This document shows positions 18,937 through 30,100 of a DNA stretch of 64,000 nucleotides, piece by piece; positions within the stretch are counted from its first letter, which is position 1, and each line of letters starts with the position of its first letter. A program made the translations under genes and the position numbers. The stretch is from Vibrio breoganii (GTDB lineage Bacteria > Pseudomonadota > Gammaproteobacteria > Enterobacterales > Vibrionaceae), in NCBI RefSeq assembly GCF_001677275.1, contig NZ_CP016177.1, forward strand, positions 1,240,001-1,304,000, given 5' to 3'. Below the pieces are notes generated by a model. The model was not told where the DNA came from and did no database searches. It worked only from the letters and a program-made list of their open reading frames with translations.

Positions 18937-19480
18937 TTAGTAGAACAACACCATAAACATACCCATCAGAGTTAGTAGCGTATTGGATACAGCATAAGGC
19001 ACTGTGTAGCCAAGCATTGGGATATTGCTTTTCGCTTTTTCGCCAACCATAGCCACAGATGCTGTACTGGTACGAGCGCCGCCACAGACACCTAGGTTGA
19101 TAGCTGGGTGGAACTTGAAGATGTATTTACCAATCAATGGTGCAAGTAGCATTGGAATAGCCGTTGCTGCTGCGCCGATGACGAATAAGCCTACACCCGC
19201 ATTTTTTAGACCAGCAACAAAACCTGGGCCTGCTGAGATGCCAACGATAGCGATGAATACGTTCAGGCCAACTGAGTTCATAAACCATTGTGTTGGCGCT
19301 GGAAGGCGTGCAAACGTTGGATGAACTGAGCGTAACCAGCCCAAGACTAGACCGCCAATTAACACGCCACCAGATACAGATAGCGTTACTGGAGCACCAT
19401 CAACATTTACCGCTAATGCACCCAATAGGCCAAACACAACAATGAATAAACCAACCCAAACCATATCTGTTTCGGTGTAG
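18937..19480 (-). pseudogene. C-terminal half of an AspT/YbjL-type antiporter, cut by an IS
   Basis: About 180 residues remain of an aspartate:alanine exchanger-type transporter (the YidE/YbjL duplication family, usually 550-560 residues). The family pattern is clear: [45 protein letters not shown] and [14 protein letters not shown], with five or more membrane helices. The reading frame runs directly into the IS3-family element at 19480/19481. No N-terminal half is found on the far side of the element (21992 onward). It therefore lacks its first two thirds and is surely inactive. Confidence 0.85.
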
Positions 19481-19483
19481 TGG

Positions 19484-19682
19484 TCAACTAAAATTGGCCA
19501 CGTCTTTATAAGTTTCCCAGTACTGCCTCTCCGATTCATTCGGTGTTAGACCACCATTGTACTGGTGCGGTCTGATTTGGCTGTAGTATCTAATGATGTA
19601 GCCAACAATGCTCTTCCAAGCTTCAGATAAACTACTGTAGCCACTGGCTGGCACCCACTCAGTTTTTAGGCTTCTAAAGAAG
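19484..19682 (-). pseudogene. 3' part of the outer IS orfB (transposase C-terminus)
   Basis: The segment encodes the end of an IS3-family DDE transposase: FFRSLKTEWVP, YIIRYYSQIRPH and [13 protein letters not shown]. It is separated from its own 5' part (20943 onward) by the inner element. The glutamate of the DDE triad lies just beyond the break, in the 5' part (SPMER). Confidence 0.88.
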
Positions 19683-19761
19683 AGAAGTGGTCCCCGATTT
19701 TCGGACATGACTTTAAGTGATTGATCTGTTTTGATAGTACCCAGAAATACTGGAGCAGATT

Positions 19762-20043
19762 ATGACTAGAAAACGCAGAAACCACTCTCCCGAATTTAAA
19801 GCTAAGGTGGCATTGGCTGCCGCTAAAGGTGATAAAACTGTCGCTGAGTTAGCACAGAAGTACAACCTGCACCCCAACCAGATCTCAACATGGAAGAAAG
19901 AGCTGCTTGAAAATGCAGCCATGATCTTTGCCTCTGAAAGTCAGTTGGGCAAAGACAATTCTGAAGAAGTGGACAAACTTCACGCTAAGATCGGTCAATT
20001 GACCATGGAAAATGATTTTTTGGCGAAAGTGCTCGGTCGTTAG
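19762..20043 (+). CDS. Inner IS orfA (HTH protein)
   Basis: The 93-residue OrfA has an N-terminal helix-turn-helix (SPEFKAKVALAAAKGDKTVA, NLHPNQISTWKKEL) and a C-terminal leucine-rich coiled coil (residues 70-93) as in IS3-family OrfA proteins. A T6G run at 20016-20022 near its end is a plausible site for the -1 shift into orfB. Confidence 0.9.
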   Translation: MTRKRRNHSPEFKAKVALAAAKGDKTVAELAQKYNLHPNQISTWKKELLENAAMIFASESQLGKDNSEEVDKLHAKIGQLTMENDFLAKVLGR

Positions 20044-20885
20044 ATCGAGCACAGCGAAAGAGTTCGCTGGATAAATCCACCCAACTACCGATAAAGCGCC
20101 AGTGCGAGCTTCTTAATATTGCTCGCTCTACGGCTTATTACCAACCCATCGGACTTTCTACTGAGGAGATTGAATTGCGTCGAATGATTGACGAAATTCA
20201 CCTTCAGTATCCGTTCATGGGCAGTAGGCGTGTTCGAACTGAGCTGGCTAAAAAAGGCCATAAGGTTAATCGCAAGCGTATCGTTCGGATCATGCGTGAA
20301 ATGGGCATTGGAGCGATTTATCCCAAGCCAAAAACGACACTGGCGAACAAAGCACACAAGGTTTATCCCTACCTATTGCGTGACATCGAAGTTACTTACC
20401 CCAACCAAGCTTGGGCTATTGATATCACGTACATTCCGATGGCTAAAGGGTTCCTGTACTTGGTTGCCATTATCGATTGGTACAGCCGTAAGGTGTTGTC
20501 TTGGCGCCTCTCGAACACCATGGATACAGGCTTTTGTATTGATGCTCTTGAAGATGCGCTTCAACACTACGGACCACCCGATATCTTCAACTCAGATCAG
20601 GGCAGCCAGTTTACCAGTACTGAGTTCACACAGAAGTTGCTCGACCATAGCGTACGGATCAGCATGGATGGGAAAGGCCGTTGGATCGACAACGTTTTTA
20701 TCGAGCGATTATGGCGAAGTCTGAAATATGAGGAGGTTTACTTAAAAGCTTACACCACGCCCCGTGAAGCCGAACTTGAAATCGGCCACTACATGGTGTT
20801 TTATAATGAGGAGCGTAACCATCAAGGCCTCAATGACCTAACCCCTGATGAAGTCTACTTCGGTAGGCAGAGATACGCTGCATGA
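20019..20885 (+). CDS. Inner IS orfB (DDE transposase, reached by -1 frameshift)
   Basis: This is the integrase-core part of an IS3-family transposase. DDE motif residues are visible in WAIDITYIP, FNSDQGSQFTS and NVFIERLWRSLKYE. A zinc-free HTH_21-like region lies upstream (MGSRRVRTELAKKG). The frame is open from about 20019 in -1 relation to orfA. An independent start inside it (TTG 20175) is possible. The fused OrfAB made by frameshifting is the active transposase in this family. Confidence 0.88.
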   Translation, partial: FGESARSLDRAQRKSSLDKSTQLPIKRQCELLNIARSTAYYQPIGLSTEEIELRRMIDEIHLQYPFMGSRRVRTELAKKGHKVNRKRIVRIMREMGIGAIYPKPKTTLANKAHKVYPYLLRDIEVTYPNQAWAIDITYIPMAKGFLYLVAIIDWYSRKVLSWRLSNTMDTGFCIDALEDALQHYGPPDIFNSDQGSQFTSTEFTQKLLDHSVRISMDGKGRWIDNVFIERLWRSLKYEEVYLKAYTTPREAELEIGHYMVFYNEERNHQGLNDLTPDEVYFGRQRYAA

Positions 20886-20902
20886 GCTGGATCAACCACT
20901 TA

Positions 20903-21924
<1,022 letters not shown>

Positions 21925-22005
21925 AGTTTCACCTGTTGTGTACGAGGTGCATTCTAGCACCTCTAATCAGGTGGCCAAATTAACTATGCCACTACAACTC
22001 AACCC

Positions 22006-22034
22006 ATGCTCTTGTGCCACAGATACAAGAGCAT
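22006..22034. other. Hairpin at the right flank of the IS
   Basis: ATGCTCTTGT pairs perfectly with ACAAGAGCAT around a 9-base loop. There is no T tract on either strand, so it is not a clear terminator. It may be a leftover of the sequence deleted by the IS. Confidence 0.4.
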
Positions 22035-22064
22035 TAGTTAGCGATAAAGAAGTAGGAAAAGAAG

Positions 22065-22424
22065 ATGCAAATCACCAGTCACAATGTAGACATTTCACCT
22101 CAGGTCAAATCCCTCATTGAAGAAGGCTACATGAGTGTTCATCAGTTTAATTTGTATATATTACTGCTTAAATGCGATGTGAAGTGGCATAAGAATCTAG
22201 GGACTTATCAGGTTGCTTTGAAGATCTATCTACAAGATCAAACGTTTTATGTGGTGCATTCAGACCCTAAGTTGGAAACTGCGATTGATAATGCCTTCTG
22301 TTCATTGCAAATGAAACTAGCCAAGCATGAAGATATGTTGGGTATTAAGAGGCTCTTCCGAAATAAATTAGAGCAAGTGATGTGTTGGTTAAATCTCGGC
22401 CACAAAAAAAACGTGAGCTTCTAG
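22065..22424 (+). CDS. RaiA/HPF-like ribosome hibernation factor (S30AE family)
   Basis: The 119-residue protein starts MQITSHNVDISPQVKSLIEE and has DPKLETAIDNAFCSLQMKLAKHED, the S30AE pattern. These proteins bind the decoding centre of the 30S subunit and inactivate or protect ribosomes in stationary phase. It is divergent from the main HPF and YfiA in the middle (KNLGTYQVALKIYLQDQTFY), so it is probably an accessory paralogue. GTAGGAAAAG precedes the ATG. Its original upstream region has been replaced by the IS. Confidence 0.75.
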   Translation: MQITSHNVDISPQVKSLIEEGYMSVHQFNLYILLLKCDVKWHKNLGTYQVALKIYLQDQTFYVVHSDPKLETAIDNAFCSLQMKLAKHEDMLGIKRLFRNKLEQVMCWLNLGHKKNVSF

Positions 22425-22472
22425 ATAACAGACAGAGTGAGTGATGTTGAGGGCAGAGCGTGAAGGGTGATC

Positions 22473-22506
22473 AAAAAGACCCCATAATGCAATGTATTAC
22501 GGGGTC
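22473..22506 (-). terminator. Terminator of the YjiH-family gene
   Basis: On the minus strand GACCCCGTAATAC pairs with GCATTATGGGGTC (imperfect in the centre), followed by TTTTT. Confidence 0.85.
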
Positions 22507-22522
22507 AATTATTAGTGACAAC

Positions 22523-23896
22523 TTAGAAAATAAGGTGCCCGCACAAGGCAATAATCGGTAGTGTGATTAGTGTTCTCAACACAAAAATGGCCATTAGTTC
22601 GAATACATTTACCGGAATCTTACTTGATAGAATCACAGAGCCGGTTTCTGACATGAAAATTAACTGTGTGATAGATAGCGCAGCAATGACAAACTTTGTA
22701 AGGTCGCTATCAATGCTAGAAGCCGCAATAATCGAAGGGACATACATATCGGTGAAACCCACTAGAACCGTTTCCGCAGCGGCTGTTGCTTCAGGAAGGT
22801 TTAGCATTTCCAATACTGGTACAAAAGGAGCACCCAACCAAGTGAATATCGGAGTGGCTTCTGCAATGATCAAACCTACAGTACCGACAGCCATAACCAC
22901 AGGTAAAACGCCAAACATCATATCCAGTGCGCTGTGTAATCCCTCTTTTGCCACTGACGATAAGCTCTTCACTTTACTCGCTCTTTCAAGAGCGAGTTGG
23001 TAACCAAACTTAACCGCAGATTGTCCTTCAGGGATTAGTTCATCATTGCTGTTTGGCTCAGTGCCATCAATATAGGTATCTTTTTTGTAGCTCAGTGGTG
23101 GCAAGAACTGAATAATCATTGCCGCTACCACACCTGACAAACAGATAGTGGCATAAAAAGGCACAAAGTAATTTTCCAAGCCTACTTGTGTCAGAACCAC
23201 CAGTGAGAAAGAGATACCAACAGGTGAGAACATAGTTGCGACAACGGCAGCTTCACGAGTAGTGTATTTTTTCTGCTCATACTGTTTGCTCGTAAGAAGA
23301 ACGCCCACGGTGCCGTCACCAAGCCAAGAAGAAATGCAGTCGATAGCCGCTCTACCAGGAAGACGGAACACCGGGCGCATGACTTTACTTAGTAGAGTGC
23401 CAAGAAGTTCAAGTAAACCAAAGTTTAACAATAGCGGTAGTAGCAAGCCTGCAAAAAAGAAGGTAACAAATAATGAGGGCAGGAGATCATGCAATACCAA
23501 TCCACCAGTATTACCATTCCATATTAACTCAGGACCAACTTGATGCAGTGCAGCTAGCGTGAACAAAGCGCCTAGCACTCTTACTACAACCCAAGACGGA
23601 GAAAGAACAAAAAGGCGGCTGAGCAGAGTTGATTGGACAATAAAGTTAGGCTTAAGGACGTTCGCAACTAAAGTGGCAAAAGCGGAGAAGCAAATTACTG
23701 CGGTAACAGTAGGTAAAATGGCATCTCCAAGTACACTCTTCACACCTTTCGCCATCAATGCCAACGGGAAAGTGAAGCTATCCGCTACGTTCAGCGGTGC
23801 CAAAAAGAAAAACAAACCCAATAGGGAAGGGATAGCAAACATCAATACGTTTCTTTTGTTATTAACCGTATTGTTCGCTACTAAAATATCGCTCAT
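22523..23896 (-). CDS. YjiH-family membrane protein (Gate domains)
   Basis: The 457-residue protein has ten or more hydrophobic helices and the YjiH/SpmA-type Gate (nucleoside-recognition) signatures: SSWLGDGTVGVLLTSKQYE and VGFTDMYVPSIIAASS. Start MSDILVANN with TGAGGTTG upstream. The family is common in marine gamma-proteobacteria and is presumed to be a transporter; the substrate is unknown. It stands alone with its own terminator. The 307-bp gap upstream contains the purC terminator and AT-rich DNA that likely holds its promoter. Confidence 0.8.
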   Translation of the reverse strand: MSDILVANNTVNNKRNVLMFAIPSLLGLFFFLAPLNVADSFTFPLALMAKGVKSVLGDAILPTVTAVICFSAFATLVANVLKPNFIVQSTLLSRLFVLSPSWVVVRVLGALFTLAALHQVGPELIWNGNTGGLVLHDLLPSLFVTFFFAGLLLPLLLNFGLLELLGTLLSKVMRPVFRLPGRAAIDCISSWLGDGTVGVLLTSKQYEQKKYTTREAAVVATMFSPVGISFSLVVLTQVGLENYFVPFYATICLSGVVAAMIIQFLPPLSYKKDTYIDGTEPNSNDELIPEGQSAVKFGYQLALERASKVKSLSSVAKEGLHSALDMMFGVLPVVMAVGTVGLIIAEATPIFTWLGAPFVPVLEMLNLPEATAAAETVLVGFTDMYVPSIIAASSIDSDLTKFVIAALSITQLIFMSETGSVILSSKIPVNVFELMAIFVLRTLITLPIIALCGHLIF

Positions 23897-24123
23897 CTAC
23901 AACCTCATGATGACTATTTATTCACTTAATGTGAATCTTAAAACGTTGGTTGCGATTCTACACAGTAAGGTTAAGTGCGCAAGAAATTATTTATATAAAT
24001 ATGCATTTTAACTGAATTTAAAGTCACTAGATGTTGATTGTGTCTGTGGTGTTACTGGAGTGTTTCGGCTTGGTTTTGGTTATGTTTGTTTGATGGGTTG
24101 GTTTTGGTGTTCTAATGGTAAAT

Positions 24124-24164
24124 AAAAAGACCCTCAATAATTAGTATCTAATTACTGAGGGTCT
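24124..24164. terminator. Terminator of purC
   Basis: On the minus strand AGACCCTCAGTAATTAG pairs with TAATTATTGAGGGTCT, followed by TTTTTA. It is a long stem with one mismatch. Confidence 0.88.
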
Positions 24165-24203
24165 CTGTTTATTGTTTATGACAAAGCCATAAAAATGCAA
24201 CTT

Positions 24204-25307
24204 CTAATCAATTAAGCCATATTCTTTGCTTAAGATTTCAACAATCTCAGACTTTGGATTGGAGCTTAGTTTGATGGCATTGCCTGTGATCTTTTCGGCA
24301 ATATTGGTATACGTTTTTGATAGATCCATCATCGCTGAAAGTGGCAGTTCATTATCGTTTGCCAATGCTTCACGCTCGTTCATGCGGTCTTTGTTTAAGA
24401 GGATATCTGGATCTGGGAAGTGGTTAAGCAAAAACTGACGGAAACCTTCTTTAGAGTTTTCCACAACTTCACCATTCTTATAAGCTTGCTCATCCCAAAT
24501 ACGAGAAGAATCAGGCGTACCTACTTCATCCATGTAGATAAGCTTTTCATTTCCTTTGCTATCCGTTACGTAACCAAACTCAAATTTGGTGTCGACAAAG
24601 ATCTGTCCAATCTTGGCAAGTTCGTTGTCGATAACGTTGAAGCCTTCTTTGAGTAGCACTTCGTATTGATCGACATCTTCTTTAGCTAGGAAGTTGAACG
24701 AGGCATAGTTGTCCAGTAGATCTTGGCGTGTGATATTGACGTCATCAACTTCAGGGACATTAGGTATGCCCTTTAAAATGCCTTTAGTCGATGGAGTAAT
24801 CAGTAGGTCTTGTAACAAGCCATCTTTAATTAGGCTTTCAGGTAAATCAATACCACAGAAGTTACGTTCGCCTTTCTCATAAGCACGCCACATAGAGCCT
24901 GTGATGTACTTTCTGCAAATGGCTTCAACCATCACCGGTTTAGCTTTTTGTACAATCCAAACTAGGGGGTGGGGGATATCGAGAATGTGGCTATCTGCTA
25001 GGCCATTGTCTTTAAACAGCTTGAACCAGTGATTTGAAATTGCGTTCAAAGCTGCGCCCTTACCAGGAACACCTTTTAGGTTCTCTTCACCATGCCAAAT
25101 ACAATCAAATGCTGAGATACGATCGCTAATAACCATGATAGCCAAAGGTGCATCATCAGACACATCATAGTTTTTTTCTTTGATTAAGCGACGGCTATCT
25201 TCATCAGTTAGCCAATATACAGAACGCACCTTACCACTGTGAACAGGCTTGTCCGTGCGGATAGGCAGGTCATCGTTAACGTCTAATACTTGGTCAGCAA
25301 GATTCAT
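24204..25307 (-). CDS. purC: Phosphoribosylaminoimidazole-succinocarboxamide synthase
   Basis: PurC ligates aspartate to CAIR in step 8 of purine synthesis with ATP. The 367-residue protein is the long form found in Vibrio (E. coli has 237). Motifs include HSGKVRSVY (ATP), [45 protein letters not shown] and [13 protein letters not shown]. The extra length lies mainly in the central insertion and the C-terminal [17 protein letters not shown] region. A PurR-like operator lies about 70 bases upstream of the ATG. It is transcribed alone. Confidence 0.96.
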   Translation of the reverse strand: MNLADQVLDVNDDLPIRTDKPVHSGKVRSVYWLTDEDSRRLIKEKNYDVSDDAPLAIMVISDRISAFDCIWHGEENLKGVPGKGAALNAISNHWFKLFKDNGLADSHILDIPHPLVWIVQKAKPVMVEAICRKYITGSMWRAYEKGERNFCGIDLPESLIKDGLLQDLLITPSTKGILKGIPNVPEVDDVNITRQDLLDNYASFNFLAKEDVDQYEVLLKEGFNVIDNELAKIGQIFVDTKFEFGYVTDSKGNEKLIYMDEVGTPDSSRIWDEQAYKNGEVVENSKEGFRQFLLNHFPDPDILLNKDRMNEREALANDNELPLSAMMDLSKTYTNIAEKITGNAIKLSSNPKSEIVEILSKEYGLID

Positions 25308-25375
25308 AATTTATACCTAATAGGGCAAATACTGATGCGAATAATACACAGATCATTTTCACTATTCCAATAGAA

Positions 25376-25391
25376 AAGCAAACGATTGCGC
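25376..25391 (-). promoter_or_regulatory. PurR-like operator of purC
   Basis: AAGCAAACGATTGCGC matches 13 of 16 bases of the E. coli PurR consensus ACGCAAACGTTTGCGT, including the central CpG. It sits upstream of a purine gene at a plausible promoter distance. I infer repression by PurR when hypoxanthine or guanine is plentiful. Confidence 0.72.
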
Positions 25392-25404
25392 CTAAGGTAT
25401 TTGC

Positions 25405-25424
25405 AAAGGGGAGATTTCCCCTTT
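25405..25424. terminator. Hairpin after sulA
   Basis: AAAGGGGA pairs with TCCCCTTT with a very short loop. It lies 23-42 bases past the sulA stop on the minus strand. The following T tract is only TTT, so it is a possible weak terminator. Confidence 0.5.
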
Positions 25425-25446
25425 GGTATCTTAAATTATTGTTAAC

Positions 25447-25821
25447 TTAGTGAAGGTATTGAGTATTTGACGTTGAGAAAAACACATCACAATCATGATC
25501 TTTACCTAATTGCTGTAATTGTTTCTGAGCGACAGCGTCAATGTTACCACTAGCAACGACGGCACTCGCGTTACCTGAGGTGATGGCTTTGATGACAACT
25601 TCCATCTCGTTGCTTTTGTTCGAAGGCTTTAACTGAATAATTTTTTCGCAATCTACACTGTATGTTTGAAGGTCTTTAAGTTCAGGCAAATGGGTCTGCG
25701 CTGTAAACAGAATCCACTTACGGGCAGAGGATGCTTTAGCCAATCGCTCGAGGTTACAAGGCTGATAAGCGCTAGGTGTAAGACTTAAAGTATTGCTGTT
25801 ATTCAGGTTTTGAAAGTGCAT
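25447..25821 (-). CDS. sulA: SOS cell-division inhibitor SulA
   Basis: SulA blocks FtsZ polymerisation during the SOS response. The 124-residue protein is divergent but keeps the family layout: RLAKASSARKWILFTAQTHLP, then VVIKAITSGNASAVVASGNI, which corresponds to the E. coli VRALRTGNYSVVIG stretch. Its identity is strongly supported by a good LexA box 20 bases upstream of the start codon. The C-terminus lacks an obvious Lon-recognition tail of the E. coli type, ending NTQYLH. Confidence 0.82.
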   Translation of the reverse strand: MHFQNLNNSNTLSLTPSAYQPCNLERLAKASSARKWILFTAQTHLPELKDLQTYSVDCEKIIQLKPSNKSNEMEVVIKAITSGNASAVVASGNIDAVAQKQLQQLGKDHDCDVFFSTSNTQYLH

Positions 25822-25841
25822 TTACTGTATCTCCATACATA

Positions 25842-25857
25842 CTGTATGAATAAACAG
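25842..25857 (-). promoter_or_regulatory. LexA (SOS) box of sulA
   Basis: CTGTATGAATAAACAG matches the consensus CTG-N10-CAG with the expected AT-rich centre and lies just upstream of sulA. It predicts SOS induction. Confidence 0.88.
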
Positions 25858-25906
25858 TAATACTGATTCGGTTAAAGATCAAGCTCAACAATTAAAATTT
25901 GTGCAT

Positions 25907-25932
25907 AAAAAAACCCAGCGCTAGGCTGGGTC
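25907..25932 (-). terminator. Terminator of the zinc-ribbon gene
   Basis: On the minus strand ACCCAGC / GCTGGGT enclose a short loop, followed by seven T. Confidence 0.88.
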
Positions 25933-25952
25933 GTTGATCTTGCTCGAGGAGC

Positions 25953-26144
25953 TTAAGCTCTGTGTCCGCTTAGAGATTCTTTTTGCGGAGTGACTCGTTC
26001 TTCATGATTGTAGCGTTTCACATCGATTAGCGCGGTTTGCTTACAGGAGCCACAGCTAGAGTTGACGAAGCCGTCCATGTAAGTCAGTTTTTCGACAAAG
26101 GCTAATTTTTTACACCAATCGCAATGTGAGAAGGTTTTTTGCAT
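25953..26144 (-). CDS. Small zinc-ribbon protein of unknown function
   Basis: The 63-residue protein has two CxxC pairs, HCDWCKK (Cys8, Cys11) and SCGSCKQ (Cys31, Cys34), spaced as in a rubredoxin-like zinc ribbon. I do not recognise the family. It has its own terminator and probably its own promoter in the 170-bp gap upstream. Confidence 0.65.
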   Translation of the reverse strand: MQKTFSHCDWCKKLAFVEKLTYMDGFVNSSCGSCKQTALIDVKRYNHEERVTPQKESLSGHRA

Positions 26145-26317
26145 ACCGTTAATTACTCCATAAGTATTTGCATGTGATACTACCTTGTTTAATTTCGAGA
26201 CAAGCTAGCATCGTTATTTCGATCCTCGCTACAAGGTTAGGTACCTAATATTACACTACGAAAGCATAAATGTTAAATATTTGTTTAATTTCGTAACATT
26301 TAATTGTTATTGAGCGT

Positions 26318-27001
26318 CTATTTAAGCAATTTTTTTGCTTGCGCCCCTTCTACCGGACGACTTACCGACAGGGTTCTACCTTTCTTTAGTCCCACTTCGT
26401 AGTCAGCAGTGAGATTCTTCATTGCTTCTTGAAGTTGCTTTTTAAAGGTTTCACGATCGATATTCTTAAATTCTTTATCGATATAGTTTTTAATCTTTTT
26501 ATCTGATTCGTCATCGGGAGCGATAAGAGGCAGTTTTTCTAGAGCGCCTTCTATCCAACCGGATAAAAATGAGTTTACGCGCTTGGTCACCTCAGAAGCA
26601 GGAGTACCAGAACCTGCAAAGCTGTTTCTGAATTTACCCGTATGTTCATTCATCTCTCGATAAACGACATCGAATGCAAATGCAGCGAATATAGCGCGAT
26701 CAGCTTCGCCAATGAACTCTACTCGTTTTAGACCTTTGTGGTTAAGTAGCACAGCTTCAACACCAAATCTGGTATTAATCCCACGTATGATTCGTAGAAT
26801 ATTACTGCCTACGTTTGCAGGAAGCAGATGAGAGGATTGGGTTTTACCCATTTTGATGAACTCAATATCGTCTTTTTCAAGACCGTATTTGAGCATAAGG
26901 TTGTGTGCCATCTTGATGGCATTAGCCGCCTCATTAACATTGGCTGAATTTCCCAACTCAAGACACTTTGCTATTTTTTTCAACGCTTTTTGCTTGTTCA
27001 T
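26318..27001 (-). CDS. DUF2786-domain protein
   Basis: The 227-residue protein begins MNKQKALKKIAKCLELGNSA and continues NEAANAIKMAHNLMLKYGL, the DUF2786 pattern. A second conserved part follows (FIGEADRAIFAAFAFDVVYR, VNSFLSGWIEGALEKL). DUF2786 occurs in phage and bacterial proteins of unknown role, some next to DNA-metabolism genes. Start ATG 27001 has GAGAAAG upstream; a 10-residue longer start has none. It is divergent from ydiJ. Confidence 0.72.
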   Translation of the reverse strand: MNKQKALKKIAKCLELGNSANVNEAANAIKMAHNLMLKYGLEKDDIEFIKMGKTQSSHLLPANVGSNILRIIRGINTRFGVEAVLLNHKGLKRVEFIGEADRAIFAAFAFDVVYREMNEHTGKFRNSFAGSGTPASEVTKRVNSFLSGWIEGALEKLPLIAPDDESDKKIKNYIDKEFKNIDRETFKKQLQEAMKNLTADYEVGLKKGRTLSVSRPVEGAQAKKLLK

Positions 27002-27193
27002 GCTTTCTCGGTACTGCCAAAAGGGGGACACATTTTACTCCTTTTTTAACGACTCTGAAAGCCCAATTTGTGACCATAGTCTCAAGTGGTTTTTATGCAG
27101 GAATAAATCATGTAAAGTGTTAGAAAATCGAACGAATTACTAAAGATCATGCCGAGCACAATGGAGTAGAGCGTGATTATCGCAGGAAGCAAT

Positions 27194-30100
27194 ATGTTAC
27201 CAAGACTCAACCAAGACTCTTCTATCAATTCAATTGTCGAACGCTATCTATCTGAGCTGCAACAAAAAGGCTTTCAGGGTGATATCGAAACTCAGTATGC
27301 TAGCAGGTTAGCTGTTGCTACTGACAACAGCGTTTATCAACAACTGCCACAAGCGGTAGTACACCCTAAAACCCAGCATGATGTCGAGTTGCTAGCACAG
27401 CTTGGTAATGAGCCTGACTTTCATACTGTTCGATTTTCTCCTCGTGGCGGCGGTACGGGTACAAACGGTCAGTCCTTAACTGAAGATATCGTGGTAGATC
27501 TTTCTAGGCATTTGAATCAACTGATTGAAATCAATGTAGAAGAAGGGTGGGTAATTGTAGAAACAGGCATGGTCAAAGATAAGCTGAACGACCTTGTTAG
27601 ACCGCACGGCTTTTTCTTCTCTCCAGAACTTTCTACCAGCAACCGCGCTACCGTTGGTGGCATGATAAATACCGACGCCTCAGGACAAGGTTCATTACGC
27701 TACGGAAAAACCTCCGATCATGTACTGGGGCTCACCGCTGTTTTGGCTGATGGTTCAGTACTGGATACCGAGCAATGGAAGAGTGTTAAAGAGAGCACCT
27801 TCGCTGAAGCTGCTGTAAATGAAACCCAAAGGATCTGTCGAGAGCATCGCGCTGCTATTGAAGAACGCTTCCCACCGTTAAACCGCTTTCTAACGGGCTA
27901 CGACTTAAAAAATTCGCTACAAGATGACGAGTTTCTGCCAGAACGAGTGCTGTGTGGATCTGAGGGTTCTCTCGGTTTTATCACTCGAGCTAAGCTTAAT
28001 CTAACGCCGATTCCTAAGTCTCGCGTATTGGTGAACGTTAAGTACGACAGTTTTGATTCAGCGCTGCGCTCGGCAACCATGATGGTGGAAGCCAATGCAC
28101 TGTCTGTTGAGACTATAGATTCAATTGTTCTCAACTTGGCAAAGCAAGACATTGTTTGGCACACGGTGAGCGACCTATTGACCGAGGTACCTGGACAAGA
28201 GTTATTGGGCGTTAATATTGTTGAGTATGCAGGTAATGATGTTGCCGAAATAGACCAGCAAGTCAGTGCGCTTTGTTCAAGGCTCGATTCGATGATAGAG
28301 AGCGAAGAAGCAGGAATAATTGGCTATCAAGTCTGCCGTGACTTAGGCAGTATCAACAAGATCTATGGCATGCGCAAAAAAGCGGTAGGTTTGCTAGGGG
28401 CGACAAAGGGCGCTGCTAAGCCGGTTGCTTTTGCCGAAGATACCTGTGTGCCCCCTGAAAATCTAGCGGATTTCATTGTCGAGTTTCGCGCACTGTTAGA
28501 CGCTCATAATCTGCGCTATGGCATGTTTGGTCACGTAGATGCTGGCGTACTTCACGTTAGGCCAGCACTGGATATGTGCGATCCAAAGCAAGAAGAGTTA
28601 ATGCATCAAATCTCCGATCAAGTGGTTGCCTTAGTTGCCAAATATGGCGGATTGATGTGGGGTGAACACGGCAAAGGCTTCCGCTCAGAATACGGCCCGG
28701 AATTCTTTGGTGAACACCTTTTTGAGCAATTACGCCGTGTTAAGGGATCCTTTGATCCACTCAACAAGATGAACCCAGGCAAGATTTGTACCCCGCTAGA
28801 GTCTGATGATGAACTGGTAAAAGTGAAAGGCGTCAAGCGTGCGCATTTTGATCGTCAGATCCCTGTTACCGTCCGCGATAGCTTTAATGGTGCAATGGAG
28901 TGTAATGGTAACGGCTTGTGCTTTAACTACGATGTTGCATCACCAATGTGTCCATCAATGAAGGTACTTGCCGACAGACGTCATTCGCCTAAGGGTAGGG
29001 CGGGTATCGTTCGAGAATGGCTACGCCAGTTGTCGGAACAAGGCGTTGATATACTCGATCTAGAAAGTAAAACTCTGAAAGGCTCATTGTCTTTAAAGAG
29101 CATGCTAGATCGAATGACTAACCGCTTTAATAAGCGACACCATTATGATTTCTCTCATGAAGTGTATGAGGCGATGCAAGGCTGTTTAGCGTGTAAAGCC
29201 TGTGCCACTCAGTGTCCTATCAAAGTCGATGTGCCAAACTTTAGGGCGCGCTTCCTCAACTTGTATCACTCTCGTTATCAAAGGCCTCTTAAGGACTACT
29301 TTGTCGCTAATATTGAGTCCTTGCTTCCGGTAATGGCACTGTCGCCAAAGATTGTGAATACAGTGCTTGATGCGGGTTGGGTTCAGTCGTTAGTGTCTTC
29401 AACGGTCGGTTATGTGGATGCGCCATTGCTGTCTTCTCCGACATTGAAGCAACGTCTGAAGAGCCAACACGTTGAAAAATACGATCATCAAAAGCTTTCA
29501 AGCTTAAGCGATGAGCAAAAACAGCGTCATGTGATTGTGGTACAAGACCCGTTTACCAGCTACTACGATGCCCAAGTGGTGGATGATTTTGTGTCTTTGT
29601 TGGTGAAGCTTGGATTTATTCCAGTAATGCTACCGTTTAAGCCCAATGGCAAGGCACAGCACATCAAAGGCTTCTTGAAGCAATTCACTGATACAGCGCA
29701 AAATACCTCACAATTCCTTGCTGAGGCTGCCAAGCTCAAAATGCCGATGGTGGGAGTAGATCCTGCGTTAGTGCTTTGCTATCGCGATGAATACAGAGAA
29801 ACCCTGAAAAAAGATTGCCCTGATTTTTCCGTAAATACAGTGCATGAATGGCTACTTCCACAGTTGGAGACGCTTCCTTCTCGCGACAGTAACAGTCAAG
29901 AACCTTGGTACTTGCTCGCGCACTGTACTGAGAAAACCATGCTACCCAACGCGGAAAAAGAGTGGGGAGCAATCTTCAATCACTTCGGCGCTTCACTTGC
30001 GGCTGTGCCTGTTGGCTGTTGTGGTATGGCAGGTACCTTTGGCCATGAGGCTGATAAATTGCAATGGTCAAAAGACATCTATGGATTAAGTTGGAAGCCA